This document shows, in pieces, positions 1 to 7,874 of a stretch of DNA of 64,000 bases (the stretch's first letter is position 1; the number at the start of each line of letters is the position of its first letter). The notes under the pieces are model-generated. The model was not told the DNA's origin, ran no database searches, and saw only the letters and a program-made list of their open reading frames with translations. The translations under genes were made by a program, and so were the position numbers. The stretch is taken from assembly GCA_965222835.1 (NCBI GenBank), contig CBDCUQ010000004.1:1488001-1552000 (forward strand). Reading direction: 5' to 3'. Origin of the DNA: CBDCUQ01 sp965222835 (GTDB lineage Bacteria; Pseudomonadota; Alphaproteobacteria; Rhizobiales; Hyphomicrobiaceae).

Positions 1-72
1 GAATGCCGGGATGACAATGGAGGGGTTCGCCGGGATGACAATAGCGCCGGGTGGTGGAGCGGGCTGGCCAGG
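1..72. repeat. Direct repeat, copy A
   Basis: This 72-base unit recurs at 237-308 with one mismatch that I can see (t at 54, g at 290). It contains two copies of the phrase 'cgggatgacaat' and ends in 'gggctggccagg'. A related 30-base stretch (26 of 30 matching 47-76) lies at 11865-11894. The unit is non-coding and intergenic, of the REP-like kind common in Hyphomicrobiales chromosomes. No transposase accompanies it. Confidence 0.85.
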
Positions 73-89
73 CGATCATCGCCACTGTC

Positions 90-112
90 ATCCCGGGGCT
101 TGACCCCGGGAT
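90..112. repeat. Intergenic palindrome (REP-like hairpin)
   Basis: A perfect 9-bp stem, atcccgggg/ccccgggat, encloses a 5-base loop. This is the widespread alphaproteobacterial intergenic palindrome of 'GTCATCCCGGGG-CTTGA-CCCCGGGATCC' type, here between the two long direct-repeat copies. Confidence 0.75.
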
Positions 113-225
113 CCACAGTTCAACTGGCTCCAGCATTTCGCTCAAAACAAAGACCGTCGGGGGCCGGACCGGGGTGTGGCACGGGGCGCTCCCGCGCTCT
201 AACTTTCGAGATACAGGCGCCCTGG

Positions 226-248
226 ATCCCGGCATTGAATGCCGGGAT
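226..248. repeat. Intergenic palindrome (REP-like hairpin)
   Basis: A perfect 10-bp stem, atcccggcat/atgccgggat, encloses a 3-base loop. The right arm runs into the second long direct-repeat copy, so palindrome and repeat form one composite element. Confidence 0.75.
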
Positions 249-308
249 GACAATGGAGGGGTTCGCCGGGATGACAATAGCGCCGGGTGGGGGAGCGGGC
301 TGGCCAGG
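237..308. repeat. Direct repeat, copy B
   Basis: Second copy of the 72-base element at 1-72, with one visible mismatch. After base 308 the two copies diverge: copy A continues 'cgatcatcgcc', copy B continues 'tgcgtcaacg'. Confidence 0.85.
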
Positions 309-717
309 TGCGTCAACGTAAGTTGGACATGCTTTAGTGTCGCGGGTTTGCTCTTATCATGGCGCGGACTGGGGTCATTCGGCCCGCAACAGGCCCGGGG
401 TCCACACACGGCTTATCCCTCGCTCCATTCACAGGCATGCCTGTGCCGTCAGGGCCGATTTGAGCCCGCTTCGAGCCTTAAGTTGCAGAGACTCCCCGGC
501 GTTTCGTGGCGATTGAGCCACACGATTCCCGCTGACCGCGGGAAAAATGCCCTTGGTAATTGTTGCAAGAGGGAGAATCACTGAATCTCCAGCCACGGCG
601 AGCCGAGGGAGTCTCGTGCCCGTCACCTATCGAAGAGCGCGGCCTGGTTTGCGTTTCGCGTCTGAGTTCCGGCGTAGTCCGCCATCTCGATTGCCAACGC
701 AGATTGGGAGAAGGTCT
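309..717 (+). other. Upstream region of the porin gene, no gene seen
   Basis: About 400 bases lie between the repeats and the porin start. Open frames cross it on both strands, but none has a recognisable product or a convincing ribosome site. It most likely holds the porin promoter and 5' untranslated region. I see no clear -35/-10 pair to name. Confidence 0.5.
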
Positions 718-2064
718 ATGATGAAATTTAGCCTGAGCGCGCTCGCGGCGGCTGGCCTTATGGCTGGTTTTGCGACGAGTGCGTCCGCAGCAGACCTCGG
801 GGGGAATTGCTGCGCTGACCTCGAAGAGCGCATCGCCGAGCTCGAGGCCACGACCGCCCGTAAGGGCAACCGCAAAGTCAGCCTGACGATCTCGGGCTGG
901 GTTACGCAGAACGTGATGTGGTGGGACGATGGCCACGAGAGCAACGTTTACGTGACGGATTCGGGCTCGGTCTCGATCGGCACGCACGTGAAGTTCTCCG
1001 GCCAAGCCCAGATCGCACCCGGCTGGTCTGCTGGTTATGTTCTCAACATCGAGATCATGGACAATGACTCGCTCGGCGTGAACCAATTCAACGGCGGTGA
1101 CGGCAACAACGTCTTCGCGGCTGTTCAGTCCGGCGGTGCTGTTTCGGTCGAGAACTCCTACTGGTTCATCAAGAGCGATCAGCTTGGCCGCTTCAGCGTT
1201 GGTAAGCAGTCTTCGGCTGCTGACAACCAGGCGATCATCGTCGACGGTTCGGGCTCGCTGGTTCCTGCGAACTACGTTCTTTATGACGTGCGCGCTTTCG
1301 CTCTGCGCTCGGGTGGTGCTTATCTGCCGTTCGCCTGGCTCGACCTTGCTGACTGTGCGCCGAACGGTGGTGCGGTTGCTGGTGACTGCGACGGCTATCC
1401 GCTCGACTCGGTCCGCTACGATTCTCCGACGTTCGCTGGGTTCGGTTTCTCGGCCTCTTGGGGCGAGGACGACATGTGGGCGATCTCGCTGCGTTACGCC
1501 GGTGAGTTCGGCGGCATCAAGCTTGCCGTTGCCGGTGCTTACAACGAGAGCACGGACGAAACGGGTCCGTTCAGCGTCGGTCAGGTGTTCGCGACGGGTC
1601 ACGAGGCTTCTGCCTGGCAGGTTGGTGCCTTCATCCAGCACGTTCCGACGGGTCTGTTCATCTACGGCGCGTATGCCGCGGAAGAGCAGGACTTCGGCTT
1701 CTGGGCCACCGATCCTGAAGGCGACATGTGGTACATCAAGGCCGGTATCCGCGGCCGTTGGAACCCGCATGGCGCAACCGTCATCTACGGTGAGTACGGC
1801 AACGATGACGACAAGATCTCGACGTTCCTGGCTGGCGCAGGTGCCACGAGTGCTGAGCTTGAGCGCTACGGCATCGGTGTCGTGCAGGAGATCGACGCGG
1901 CTGCTATGAGCATGTGGATCGCTTGGCGGCATTACGAGGGTGACATCACCTGTGATGATGCTGCTGGTGCTGCTCTCGGCTGTGCAGCCTCTGGTCTCGT
2001 CCACGGCAACAATGAACTCGAGGAGTTTGACCTCTTCAAGTTCGGTGCGCTTATCAACTTCTAA
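718..2064 (+). CDS. Outer-membrane porin (porin-2-like)
   Basis: Predicted outer-membrane beta-barrel for passive diffusion of small solutes. It opens with a signal peptide (basic start, hydrophobic LSALAAAGLMAG, cleavage after SASA). A short coiled-coil-like segment follows (LEERIAELEA), as in rhizobial porins, then alternating aromatic/Gly-rich strands ending in Phe (LINF), the usual barrel terminal residue. The mature protein is about 425 residues, normal for the family. The start is ATG 718, or the adjacent ATG 721, because GGGAGAAGG lies 4-12 bases upstream; the open frame back to 547 lacks signal-peptide character. The gene is monocistronic and closed by a strong hairpin. Two Cys pairs (DCAPNGG...DC and ITCDD...LGC) are present. 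Family assignment is by sequence character; the exact porin subfamily was not checked. Confidence 0.88.
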   Translation: MMKFSLSALAAAGLMAGFATSASAADLGGNCCADLEERIAELEATTARKGNRKVSLTISGWVTQNVMWWDDGHESNVYVTDSGSVSIGTHVKFSGQAQIAPGWSAGYVLNIEIMDNDSLGVNQFNGGDGNNVFAAVQSGGAVSVENSYWFIKSDQLGRFSVGKQSSAADNQAIIVDGSGSLVPANYVLYDVRAFALRSGGAYLPFAWLDLADCAPNGGAVAGDCDGYPLDSVRYDSPTFAGFGFSASWGEDDMWAISLRYAGEFGGIKLAVAGAYNESTDETGPFSVGQVFATGHEASAWQVGAFIQHVPTGLFIYGAYAAEEQDFGFWATDPEGDMWYIKAGIRGRWNPHGATVIYGEYGNDDDKISTFLAGAGATSAELERYGIGVVQEIDAAAMSMWIAWRHYEGDITCDDAAGAALGCAASGLVHGNNELEEFDLFKFGALINF

Positions 2065-2092
2065 GCGAAGCTGAGCTAGAACAAGCACTGGG

Positions 2093-2124
2093 AAGCCGCC
2101 TTTCGGGGCGGCTTCTTTCTTTTT
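2093..2124 (+). terminator. Rho-independent terminator of the porin gene
   Basis: An 8-bp perfect stem (aagccgcc/ggcggctt) with a 6-base loop runs into tttctttttg, 29 bases after the porin stop. It insulates the highly expressed porin from the VWA gene downstream. Confidence 0.9.
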
Positions 2125-2177
2125 GCGGGAACCGTTGCTAGGGTTTTGGCCACCATTGGCTTCCGGCTGCTTTTTTC

Positions 2178-3353
2178 ATGCTTGTCAAGTTCTTCACCGA
2201 GTTGCGCAGTGCGCGTCTTCCCGTGACGCTCAAGGAATATCTTGTGCTGATGGAGGCTCTCGAAGCGGACTGTGCCGGGCGACGGGTCGAGGATTTCTAT
2301 TATCTTTCGCGTTCTGCGCTTGTGAAGGACGAGCGCCACCTCGACCGTTTCGATCAGGTTTTTGGTCACGTCTTCAAGGGGCTCGATCTCATGGCGGAGG
2401 CCGTTGAGGCCGAGATCCCTGAAGAGTGGTTGCGCAAGCTGTCGGAGCTTTATCTGTCTGACGAGGAGAAGGCCCGCATTGAGGAGCTCGGTGGCTGGGA
2501 AAAGATCATGGAGGAACTTAAGAAGCGTCTTGCTGAGCAGCAAGGGCGGCATCAGGGCGGCTCGAAGTGGATCGGCACGGGCGGCACGTCGCCCTTTGGC
2601 GCTTATGGCTACAATCCGGCCGGTGTGCGCATAGGCCAAAAAGAGAGCCGTCACCGCCGCGCGATCAAGGTCTGGGATAAACGCGCGTTCAAGGATCTTG
2701 CTGACGATGTTGAGATTGGGACACGCAATATCAAAGTCGCATTGCGCAAACTCCGGCGCTTTGCGCGTGAAGGCGCCGCAGAGGAACTCGACCTCGACAG
2801 CACGATCAAGGGCACGGCGCACAGGGGGTATCTCGATATTCGTCTACGTCCAGAACGGCGCAACGCGGTCAAGGTTCTAATGTTCTTTGACGTCGGCGGC
2901 TCGATGGACTGGCACGTCAAGGAGGCGGAGGAGTTGTTTTCGGCGGCGCGCTCCGAGTTCAAGCATCTCGAGTATTTCTATTTTCATAATTGTCCGTATG
3001 AGAGCCTGTGGCGGGATAACATCCGCCGTTGGACCGAGCGCGCACCCACATTGGACGTTCTGCACACCTTTCCCGGTGACTACAAAGTCGTTTTTGTGGG
3101 CGACGCGTCGATGAGCCCTTATGAGATCACGCATATCGGCGGATCGGTCGAGCATATGAACGACGAGGCCGGCGCGACCTGGCTGTCCAGGATTACGTCG
3201 GTTTACGGGCACAGCGTGTGGCTGAACCCTGTCCCGGAGGCGCACTGGGATTGGACCCCGTCCATCGGGCTTGTCCGGCGGCTGATGGAGGGGCGTATGT
3301 ATCCCCTCACTCTCCAGGGTCTTGATTCGGCCATTCGGGAGCTGATGCGCTGA
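2178..3353 (+). CDS. CoxE-type VWA domain protein
   Basis: 391-residue cytoplasmic protein of the CoxE-like von Willebrand A group. The VWA domain occupies roughly residues 225-391. A MIDAS-like motif DVGGS (about 238-242) follows a hydrophobic strand (VLMFF), and a second acidic site, GDASM, lies near 308. The N-terminal half is helical and charged, as in other members. In known systems such proteins work with a MoxR-type AAA ATPase in metal insertion or maturation, but no MoxR gene is visible next to it here. No signal peptide. The start is the ATG at 2178, which has only a weak ribosome site; no better one is seen. The substrate is unknown. Confidence 0.82.
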   Translation: MLVKFFTELRSARLPVTLKEYLVLMEALEADCAGRRVEDFYYLSRSALVKDERHLDRFDQVFGHVFKGLDLMAEAVEAEIPEEWLRKLSELYLSDEEKARIEELGGWEKIMEELKKRLAEQQGRHQGGSKWIGTGGTSPFGAYGYNPAGVRIGQKESRHRRAIKVWDKRAFKDLADDVEIGTRNIKVALRKLRRFAREGAAEELDLDSTIKGTAHRGYLDIRLRPERRNAVKVLMFFDVGGSMDWHVKEAEELFSAARSEFKHLEYFYFHNCPYESLWRDNIRRWTERAPTLDVLHTFPGDYKVVFVGDASMSPYEITHIGGSVEHMNDEAGATWLSRITSVYGHSVWLNPVPEAHWDWTPSIGLVRRLMEGRMYPLTLQGLDSAIRELMR

Positions 3354-3522
3354 GATTTCTGGCCGTTGGCCGCGCACGTGCCGCAATTAACCTCAAAAAA
3401 GGTCATTCTTGTGCTGGCGTGGCAGGGGTACCATAGGGATGACTCATACGCCCGAATTGACCTCGGTGCGATTCCCCTGCAAAGGGTTCATAACGTGTTA
3501 TGGCGATAATTGAGCTGCCCCG

Positions 3523-4068
3523 ATGAATTGCACACGACTTTGCATGTTTCTTCTTTCCCTCCTGGCTGGGGGCTGTTCCGGACTGGGCGGTCTTTCAACC
3601 GGCTCTATATTTGGTGGTGATGACAAAAAGCCGGCAACGGCCGCAACATCGCAGCCGACCGCTCCTTATACGGGCGATCCGACGAGCCGGGCTTTGCAGG
3701 TGGGGTCAACGTCCGCCCGCGCTATCAAATGTGGCTACAATTTCGATCCGGCCAAGCTTAAGGCGTCGTTCATTGCCTCTGAAATCGGACAGGGTCTATC
3801 GACCGCGGATGTGCCGCGCGTGCAAAAGATTTACGATGTCGCCTACAACGGGGTGACCAAGGCGGCAGCCGAGAATCCTAGATACTGCACAGAGAAGCGG
3901 ACCAAGGAGATCAAAACCGATCTCAACCGTCATCTCGCCGGTGACTTCACTCCGAAGCCCCCCAAGAAGGTCGCCCAGGACGGGGGACTCTTCTCAGGTT
4001 GGGGCAAAAGCAGCAAGAAGAGCGAAGGCGTAAAGATTAAGCTGCCTGGCGATTATAGCGACGATTAG
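3523..4068 (+). CDS. Small putative lipoprotein
   Basis: 181 residues with a short hydrophobic leader ending LLAGGC, a near-consensus lipobox (Ala rather than Leu at -3), then a Gly/Ser/Thr-rich linker. The central part (about 60-140) has two Cys (IKCGYNF, RYCTEK) that could pair in the periplasm. The tail is Lys-rich. I do not recognise the family. It stands alone between the VWA gene and the acyltransferase gene, with 38 bases to the next candidate start. Confidence 0.7.
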   Translation: MNCTRLCMFLLSLLAGGCSGLGGLSTGSIFGGDDKKPATAATSQPTAPYTGDPTSRALQVGSTSARAIKCGYNFDPAKLKASFIASEIGQGLSTADVPRVQKIYDVAYNGVTKAAAENPRYCTEKRTKEIKTDLNRHLAGDFTPKPPKKVAQDGGLFSGWGKSSKKSEGVKIKLPGDYSDD

Positions 4069-4106
4069 GGCTCTGATTGACGCGACCAGGGATCCACCGT
4101 CCTGAA

Positions 4107-5429
4107 ATGGGACGGTTCGCTATGGCACATGACTTGCGCAAAACACGGTCCGTCTTCTGCTGCCAGTGTGTAAGTGTGATGTCAAATACGTCCGCAGTCT
4201 CGGTTGTTGCCGACACCTTCCAACCTTGTGCTACTCCAGACGTTCTTGAACAGACGTTGCAGGAGCGCCATGATTTTGTCGTGCGAACAGGCGGATGTGC
4301 TCTTTCCCTGATCACAACCCGCGCTGCATTCGATGCCCTTGAATCCGACTGGAATGATCTCTTTGCGCGGTGCGGAAAGGGCGTTTCTGTTTTCCAATCG
4401 TTCAATTGGCTTTGGCATTGGTGCAACCACTTTCTTGAAGAGGACCGCACCGGTCTAGCGCGCACACGCCTCGCTATCCTGACAGGCAGACGCGAAGGCC
4501 GCCTGATCATGGCCTGGCCTCTCGCCATGGAGACGGTCGGAAGTGTGCGCAAGCTCGTCTGGATGGGTGATCCTGTTGGTCAATATGGCGACGCGCTGAT
4601 CGAGGAGAGCGGCGACAAGATACAGCTTCTCGATGAGGCTTGGCGCTTTCTTCAGACCAACTGCCAAGCCGACGTGATCCGTCTGCGTAAGGTGCGCGCC
4701 GATGCGAGCGTTGCCCCGCTCCTTGCCCGGTCAAGGGCGATGGTGTCCGAGGCGCTCACGGCGCCCTATCTCAATCTCTTTAGTGCCCCGACATATGCGG
4801 CGTACGAGCAGCGCTATACTGCAAAAGTGCGCAGAAACCGTCGCCGCCTGCGCCGGCGTCTCGAAGAGCGGGCGCCGGTTAGGTTCGAGACGCACGCGCC
4901 AGGCATCGAGGCGGCGGCGCTTACAAAGCAGGCCCTTTCTCTCAAGCGCGACTGGCTCAAAAGACGTGGCATGGTTTCTCCCGCGCTGGCCGACCCTCGC
5001 GTTGATTCCTTCTTTTGCGCCGTAGCCGCCGACGAAAGACAAGACACAGGATTGCGCGTCAGTGTTCTGAAATCGGGAGAAACCGCCGCTGCAATCGAGA
5101 TCGCTTTCCGCAATGGCCGGTACCAAGCCGGCCACCTCATCGTCTACGACGGCAGATTTGAAAAATCCGGCGCAGGCGTCATTCTCATGGAGAACAGCAT
5201 CCGCCGCTTGCACGCCGAGGGCGTTGTGATCTTCGATCTTCTTGCTCCGGGTGATGCCTATAAGATGGATTGGGCAGACGACGAGATTGAGGTCTGCGAT
5301 TGGGCTCTGCCCTTGACGCTCAAAGGCCGCGCCTACGCGCGTCTTTATCTCGGATTCATGCGCAAGCAGCTGAAGGCCGCCATGGCGGTCCTACCGGGGA
5401 TGTTCCAGCATATCTTTTCCAAGCGCTGA
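4107..5429 (+). CDS. CelD/BcsL-type GNAT acyltransferase
   Basis: Predicted N-acyltransferase of the CelD/BcsL (FemAB-like) group, cytosolic and linked in other bacteria to acylation in exopolysaccharide or envelope assembly. The N-terminal hallmark ITTRAAFDALESDWNDLF followed by FQSFNWLWHWCNHF is clear. The second GNAT half holds a basic segment (RRNRRRLRRRLEERAP) and AAAIEIAFRNGRYQAGHLIVYD-like beta strands. Start is uncertain: ATGs occur at 4107, 4122 and 4179; the family domain only begins near 4275, so any fits, and a TTG at 4077 is less likely. No cellulose synthase genes are nearby, so the acceptor is unknown. It is convergent with the ferredoxin reductase gene, 7 bases apart. Confidence 0.8.
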   Translation: MGRFAMAHDLRKTRSVFCCQCVSVMSNTSAVSVVADTFQPCATPDVLEQTLQERHDFVVRTGGCALSLITTRAAFDALESDWNDLFARCGKGVSVFQSFNWLWHWCNHFLEEDRTGLARTRLAILTGRREGRLIMAWPLAMETVGSVRKLVWMGDPVGQYGDALIEESGDKIQLLDEAWRFLQTNCQADVIRLRKVRADASVAPLLARSRAMVSEALTAPYLNLFSAPTYAAYEQRYTAKVRRNRRRLRRRLEERAPVRFETHAPGIEAAALTKQALSLKRDWLKRRGMVSPALADPRVDSFFCAVAADERQDTGLRVSVLKSGETAAAIEIAFRNGRYQAGHLIVYDGRFEKSGAGVILMENSIRRLHAEGVVIFDLLAPGDAYKMDWADDEIEVCDWALPLTLKGRAYARLYLGFMRKQLKAAMAVLPGMFQHIFSKR

Positions 5430-5436
5430 GGCACGC

Positions 5437-6492
5437 CTAGCGCACCCCAAGCTTCTTTTGCAGGCTTGAGGACGACGTTGTGTACTGGAACAAGAACTTC
5501 TTGTCCGGGTAGACATAGCGCGCCGCCTGCTGCGCCATGAGAGCGGCCTCATGGAAGCCTGACAGAATGAGCTTCAATTTTCCCGGATACCAGTTGATGT
5601 CACCGATTGCGAAGATTCCCTTTTCGCTGGTCTCGAACTTTTCTGTGTCGACTGGAATGAGATTTTCACTGAGCTGAAGCCCCCAGTCTGCGATAGGGCC
5701 GAGCTTCATGGTCAAACCGAAGAAGGGCAACATCACGTCGCAGGAAATGCGTTCCTCGCCTTCTTTCGTCTTGATGAGAACAGACTTGAGCTCCCGTTCG
5801 CTGCCCTCAAGCGCGCCTACCTGACCAATGATGAGTCGGATCTTGCCGTCTTGCACCAGCGCGCGCATCTTCTCGACCGAGTGCGGAGCGCCGCGGAAAT
5901 CATCGCGGCGATGCAGGAGCGTCAGAGACTTGGCAACGGGTTCGAGATTGAGCGTCCAGTCGAGTGCGGAATCGCCGCCTCCGACGATCAGGATGTCCTT
6001 TCCGCGAAAATCCTCGATGCGGCGTACCGAATAGTGGACGCTGGTCCCTTCAAACGCCTCAATGCCCTCAAGGGGCGGTCGCTTCGGCGTAAAGGATCCG
6101 CCGCCTGCAGCAATGACAATGACCTTAGCATGAAAGCGTTTGCCCCGATCGGTCGCAAGTTCAAAGCTGCCATCTTGCTTGCGCGTGAGGATGTCAATTC
6201 TTTCGCCCAAGTGGAACTCGGCTCCGAACGGCTTGATCTGCTCCATGAGCCGGTCGGTCAGCTCCTGTCCTGATACGATCGGCAATCCGGGAATGTCGTA
6301 GATCGGTTTCTCGGGATAGAGTTCGGCACATTGCCCGCCAACCTTATCGAGGATATCGACCACATGGCATTTGACATCCATGAGGCCCAGCTCGAACACG
6401 GCGAATAGCCCGACAGGGCCGGCGCCGATGATCAGGACGTCGGCTTCGATTGGGTCGCCGGATGAGCCGTTTGCAGCGGATTCTGTGTTCAT
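5437..6492 (-). CDS. Ferredoxin-NADP+ reductase, thioredoxin-reductase type
   Basis: About 351-residue flavoprotein that passes electrons between NADPH and ferredoxin. An FAD-binding GxGxxG (IIGAGPVGLFAVFELG) is at the N-terminus, then KVGGQCAELYPEKPIYDIPG, typical of the YumC-like FNR group, which lacks the redox CxxC of true thioredoxin reductases. A second nucleotide site (ILIVGGGDSALDW) sits mid-protein and the FAD-sealing GDINWYPGKLKLI near the C-terminus. The ATG at 6492 has AGGACG upstream; an in-frame GTG at 6501 would give three more residues. It follows the [2Fe-2S] ferredoxin gene by 12 bases, so the two are likely cotranscribed and are natural redox partners. Confidence 0.92.
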   Translation of the reverse strand: MNTESAANGSSGDPIEADVLIIGAGPVGLFAVFELGLMDVKCHVVDILDKVGGQCAELYPEKPIYDIPGLPIVSGQELTDRLMEQIKPFGAEFHLGERIDILTRKQDGSFELATDRGKRFHAKVIVIAAGGGSFTPKRPPLEGIEAFEGTSVHYSVRRIEDFRGKDILIVGGGDSALDWTLNLEPVAKSLTLLHRRDDFRGAPHSVEKMRALVQDGKIRLIIGQVGALEGSERELKSVLIKTKEGEERISCDVMLPFFGLTMKLGPIADWGLQLSENLIPVDTEKFETSEKGIFAIGDINWYPGKLKLILSGFHEAALMAQQAARYVYPDKKFLFQYTTSSSSLQKKLGVR

Positions 6493-6504
6493 GCCCGGCA
6501 CGTC

Positions 6505-6834
6505 CTAGAATTGCTTGGCGGGCACCCGCACGACCAGTCCGTCGAGCTCGGGTGTCACTTTGATCTGACAGCACAGCCTGCTCTCGCCGCGCACGTCGAA
6601 CGCGAAGTCGAGCATGTCCTCCTCCATCTGCGACGGGCTGCCGGTTTTGTCACGCCAAGCCTCATCGACATACACGTGGCAGGTCGCGCATGCACAGGCG
6701 CCACCGCATTCGGCCTCGATGCCTGGGATCGACTGTAGCTTCGCCGCTTCCATGACAGTCACGCCGGGTTCGGCTTCCACCTCCTGCGAGGCACCGTCCG
6801 GTTGGATGAATGTAATTTTGGCCATGGTGGACAT
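6505..6834 (-). CDS. [2Fe-2S] ferredoxin, adrenodoxin/FdxB-like
   Basis: 109-residue plant/vertebrate-type ferredoxin. Three clustered cysteines are in CGGACACATC and a fourth in RLCCQ, the CX5CX2C-Xn-C pattern of the adrenodoxin branch. The stretch DMLDFAFDVRGESRL matches the partner-binding loop of this branch. ATG 6834 is supported by AGGGAG six bases upstream; ATG at 6825 is a fallback. It is the first gene of a two-gene unit with the FNR. Likely roles are iron-sulfur cluster assembly or feeding a P450 or Rieske oxygenase; no such client gene is in the window. Confidence 0.92.
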   Translation of the reverse strand: MSTMAKITFIQPDGASQEVEAEPGVTVMEAAKLQSIPGIEAECGGACACATCHVYVDEAWRDKTGSPSQMEEDMLDFAFDVRGESRLCCQIKVTPELDGLVVRVPAKQF

Positions 6835-7062
6835 CGGCTCCCTGGCGAGGCTTGACGGTCTGCCGTCCCGTCAAGACCGTGTGTTGCCGGCTAGTTTGTT
6901 GATGTGCTGAGAGACACGCGCTCGGCGACACTTAGACGGCGGAAAACGCGAATTCAAGCTGGTCGCCAAAAAGCGCGACACATGGCGCAGATTTGGGCGC
7001 AGAATCAGCTTCGGAACTGGGCGCCGCCGCTTATCGGCTGGGGATTGGAGGCTTGATCTCGA

Positions 7063-7479
7063 TCAGCGCTGAACTTCGGGCATCGCATCGGCGAGGTAGC
7101 TTTCAACCTCGGCCGTGGCCTTTTCGATCTCGGTAATGATGCCGGCTGAGGCTGCATTGACGGCCGCGCGTCCAAATTTTTCAGCCATTTGAGCAAGTCT
7201 GGATAACTTCCAGGCACCAACGGCACGTGCTGACCCCTTGAGGGCGTGTGCGGCCATGTACCAATCCTTGTCGGTCGCCGCGAATTTGAGGGATTCAACC
7301 GTAAGCGGTATTTGCGCCAGAAACAGCCCGAGAACCTCTCGTTCCAAGGCCGGATCGCCGAGGGTGTAGCGGGCGAGGTGTGCGCGATCCACCGGTTCCA
7401 TCGCCCCGGAACCTGCCTCACCAGCCGCGTAGCTGGTAGTTGCTGCCGGCGGTATACCTGCCGGTGACCCTTGAAACAT
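7063..7479 (-). CDS. HPt domain phosphotransfer protein
   Basis: 138-residue single HPt domain. The phosphorylatable His lies in the hallmark AAHALKGSARAVGA within a four-helix bundle; helices before it read LGLFLAQIPLTVESL and after it LSRLAQMAEKFGRAA. The first 30 residues are low-complexity and probably disordered. It would shuttle phosphate between a hybrid histidine kinase and a response regulator. No kinase gene is adjacent, so the partners are unknown. In this group such HPt proteins can feed CtrA-type cell-cycle circuits, but nothing here shows that. Confidence 0.85.
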   Translation of the reverse strand: MFQGSPAGIPPAATTSYAAGEAGSGAMEPVDRAHLARYTLGDPALEREVLGLFLAQIPLTVESLKFAATDKDWYMAAHALKGSARAVGAWKLSRLAQMAEKFGRAAVNAASAGIITEIEKATAEVESYLADAMPEVQR

Positions 7480-7874
7480 GGCCCTGCCCTGACCTCACAC
7501 CAAAATGGACCCCCAGATTGGGGGCCACAGCCTCCCGTGGCCTCGAACCCGCAGCGGTTCGTCCCGGTTGAAGCTAACTATGCATGTCTCCAGATAAACT
7601 CGCGTAAAAGCGAATACTTCAGTTTACCTAAACTGTCGCTTTGCCAGACAGCGCTTTGTTAACGATCCCCCAGGCCCCTTGATCCCGCCGGCCCCTAAAT
7701 TTGGCCCAAAAAGAAGCCTATCCGCGGCGGGGACTGGTCGGTCCGGGGCGGAGGGGCCCCGGGGCCTGTAAATACCCGGGAACAGTAGCAATTCCTGTTT
7801 GAGAGTGTTCCTTAGGGTGGTTTAGAGTCGCCATCTCCGGCAGCATCGCCGGGTGTGCGTTGCGGACGGGGGCT
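7480..7874. other. Divergent intergenic region with a small inverted repeat
   Basis: A 395-base spacer between the HPt gene (minus) and the coiled-coil gene (plus), so promoters for both should lie here. It contains an imperfect palindrome CAGTTTA-cc-TAAACTG at 7620-7635, flanked by a looser aaagcga/tcgcttt pair, and a lone TTAAC at 7658-7662. The GC-rich stretch 7720-7770 shows no gene. Confidence 0.5.

Noticed and set aside
51..584. Open frame over the left-end repeats
   Set aside because: It spans the direct repeats and palindromes and has no family resemblance or credible start.
478..2088. Long minus-strand open frame antisense to the porin
   Set aside because: It is a shadow of the porin's codon bias: the plus frame has a signal peptide, ribosome site, barrel pattern and terminator, while the minus frame has low-complexity Arg/Val-rich sequence.
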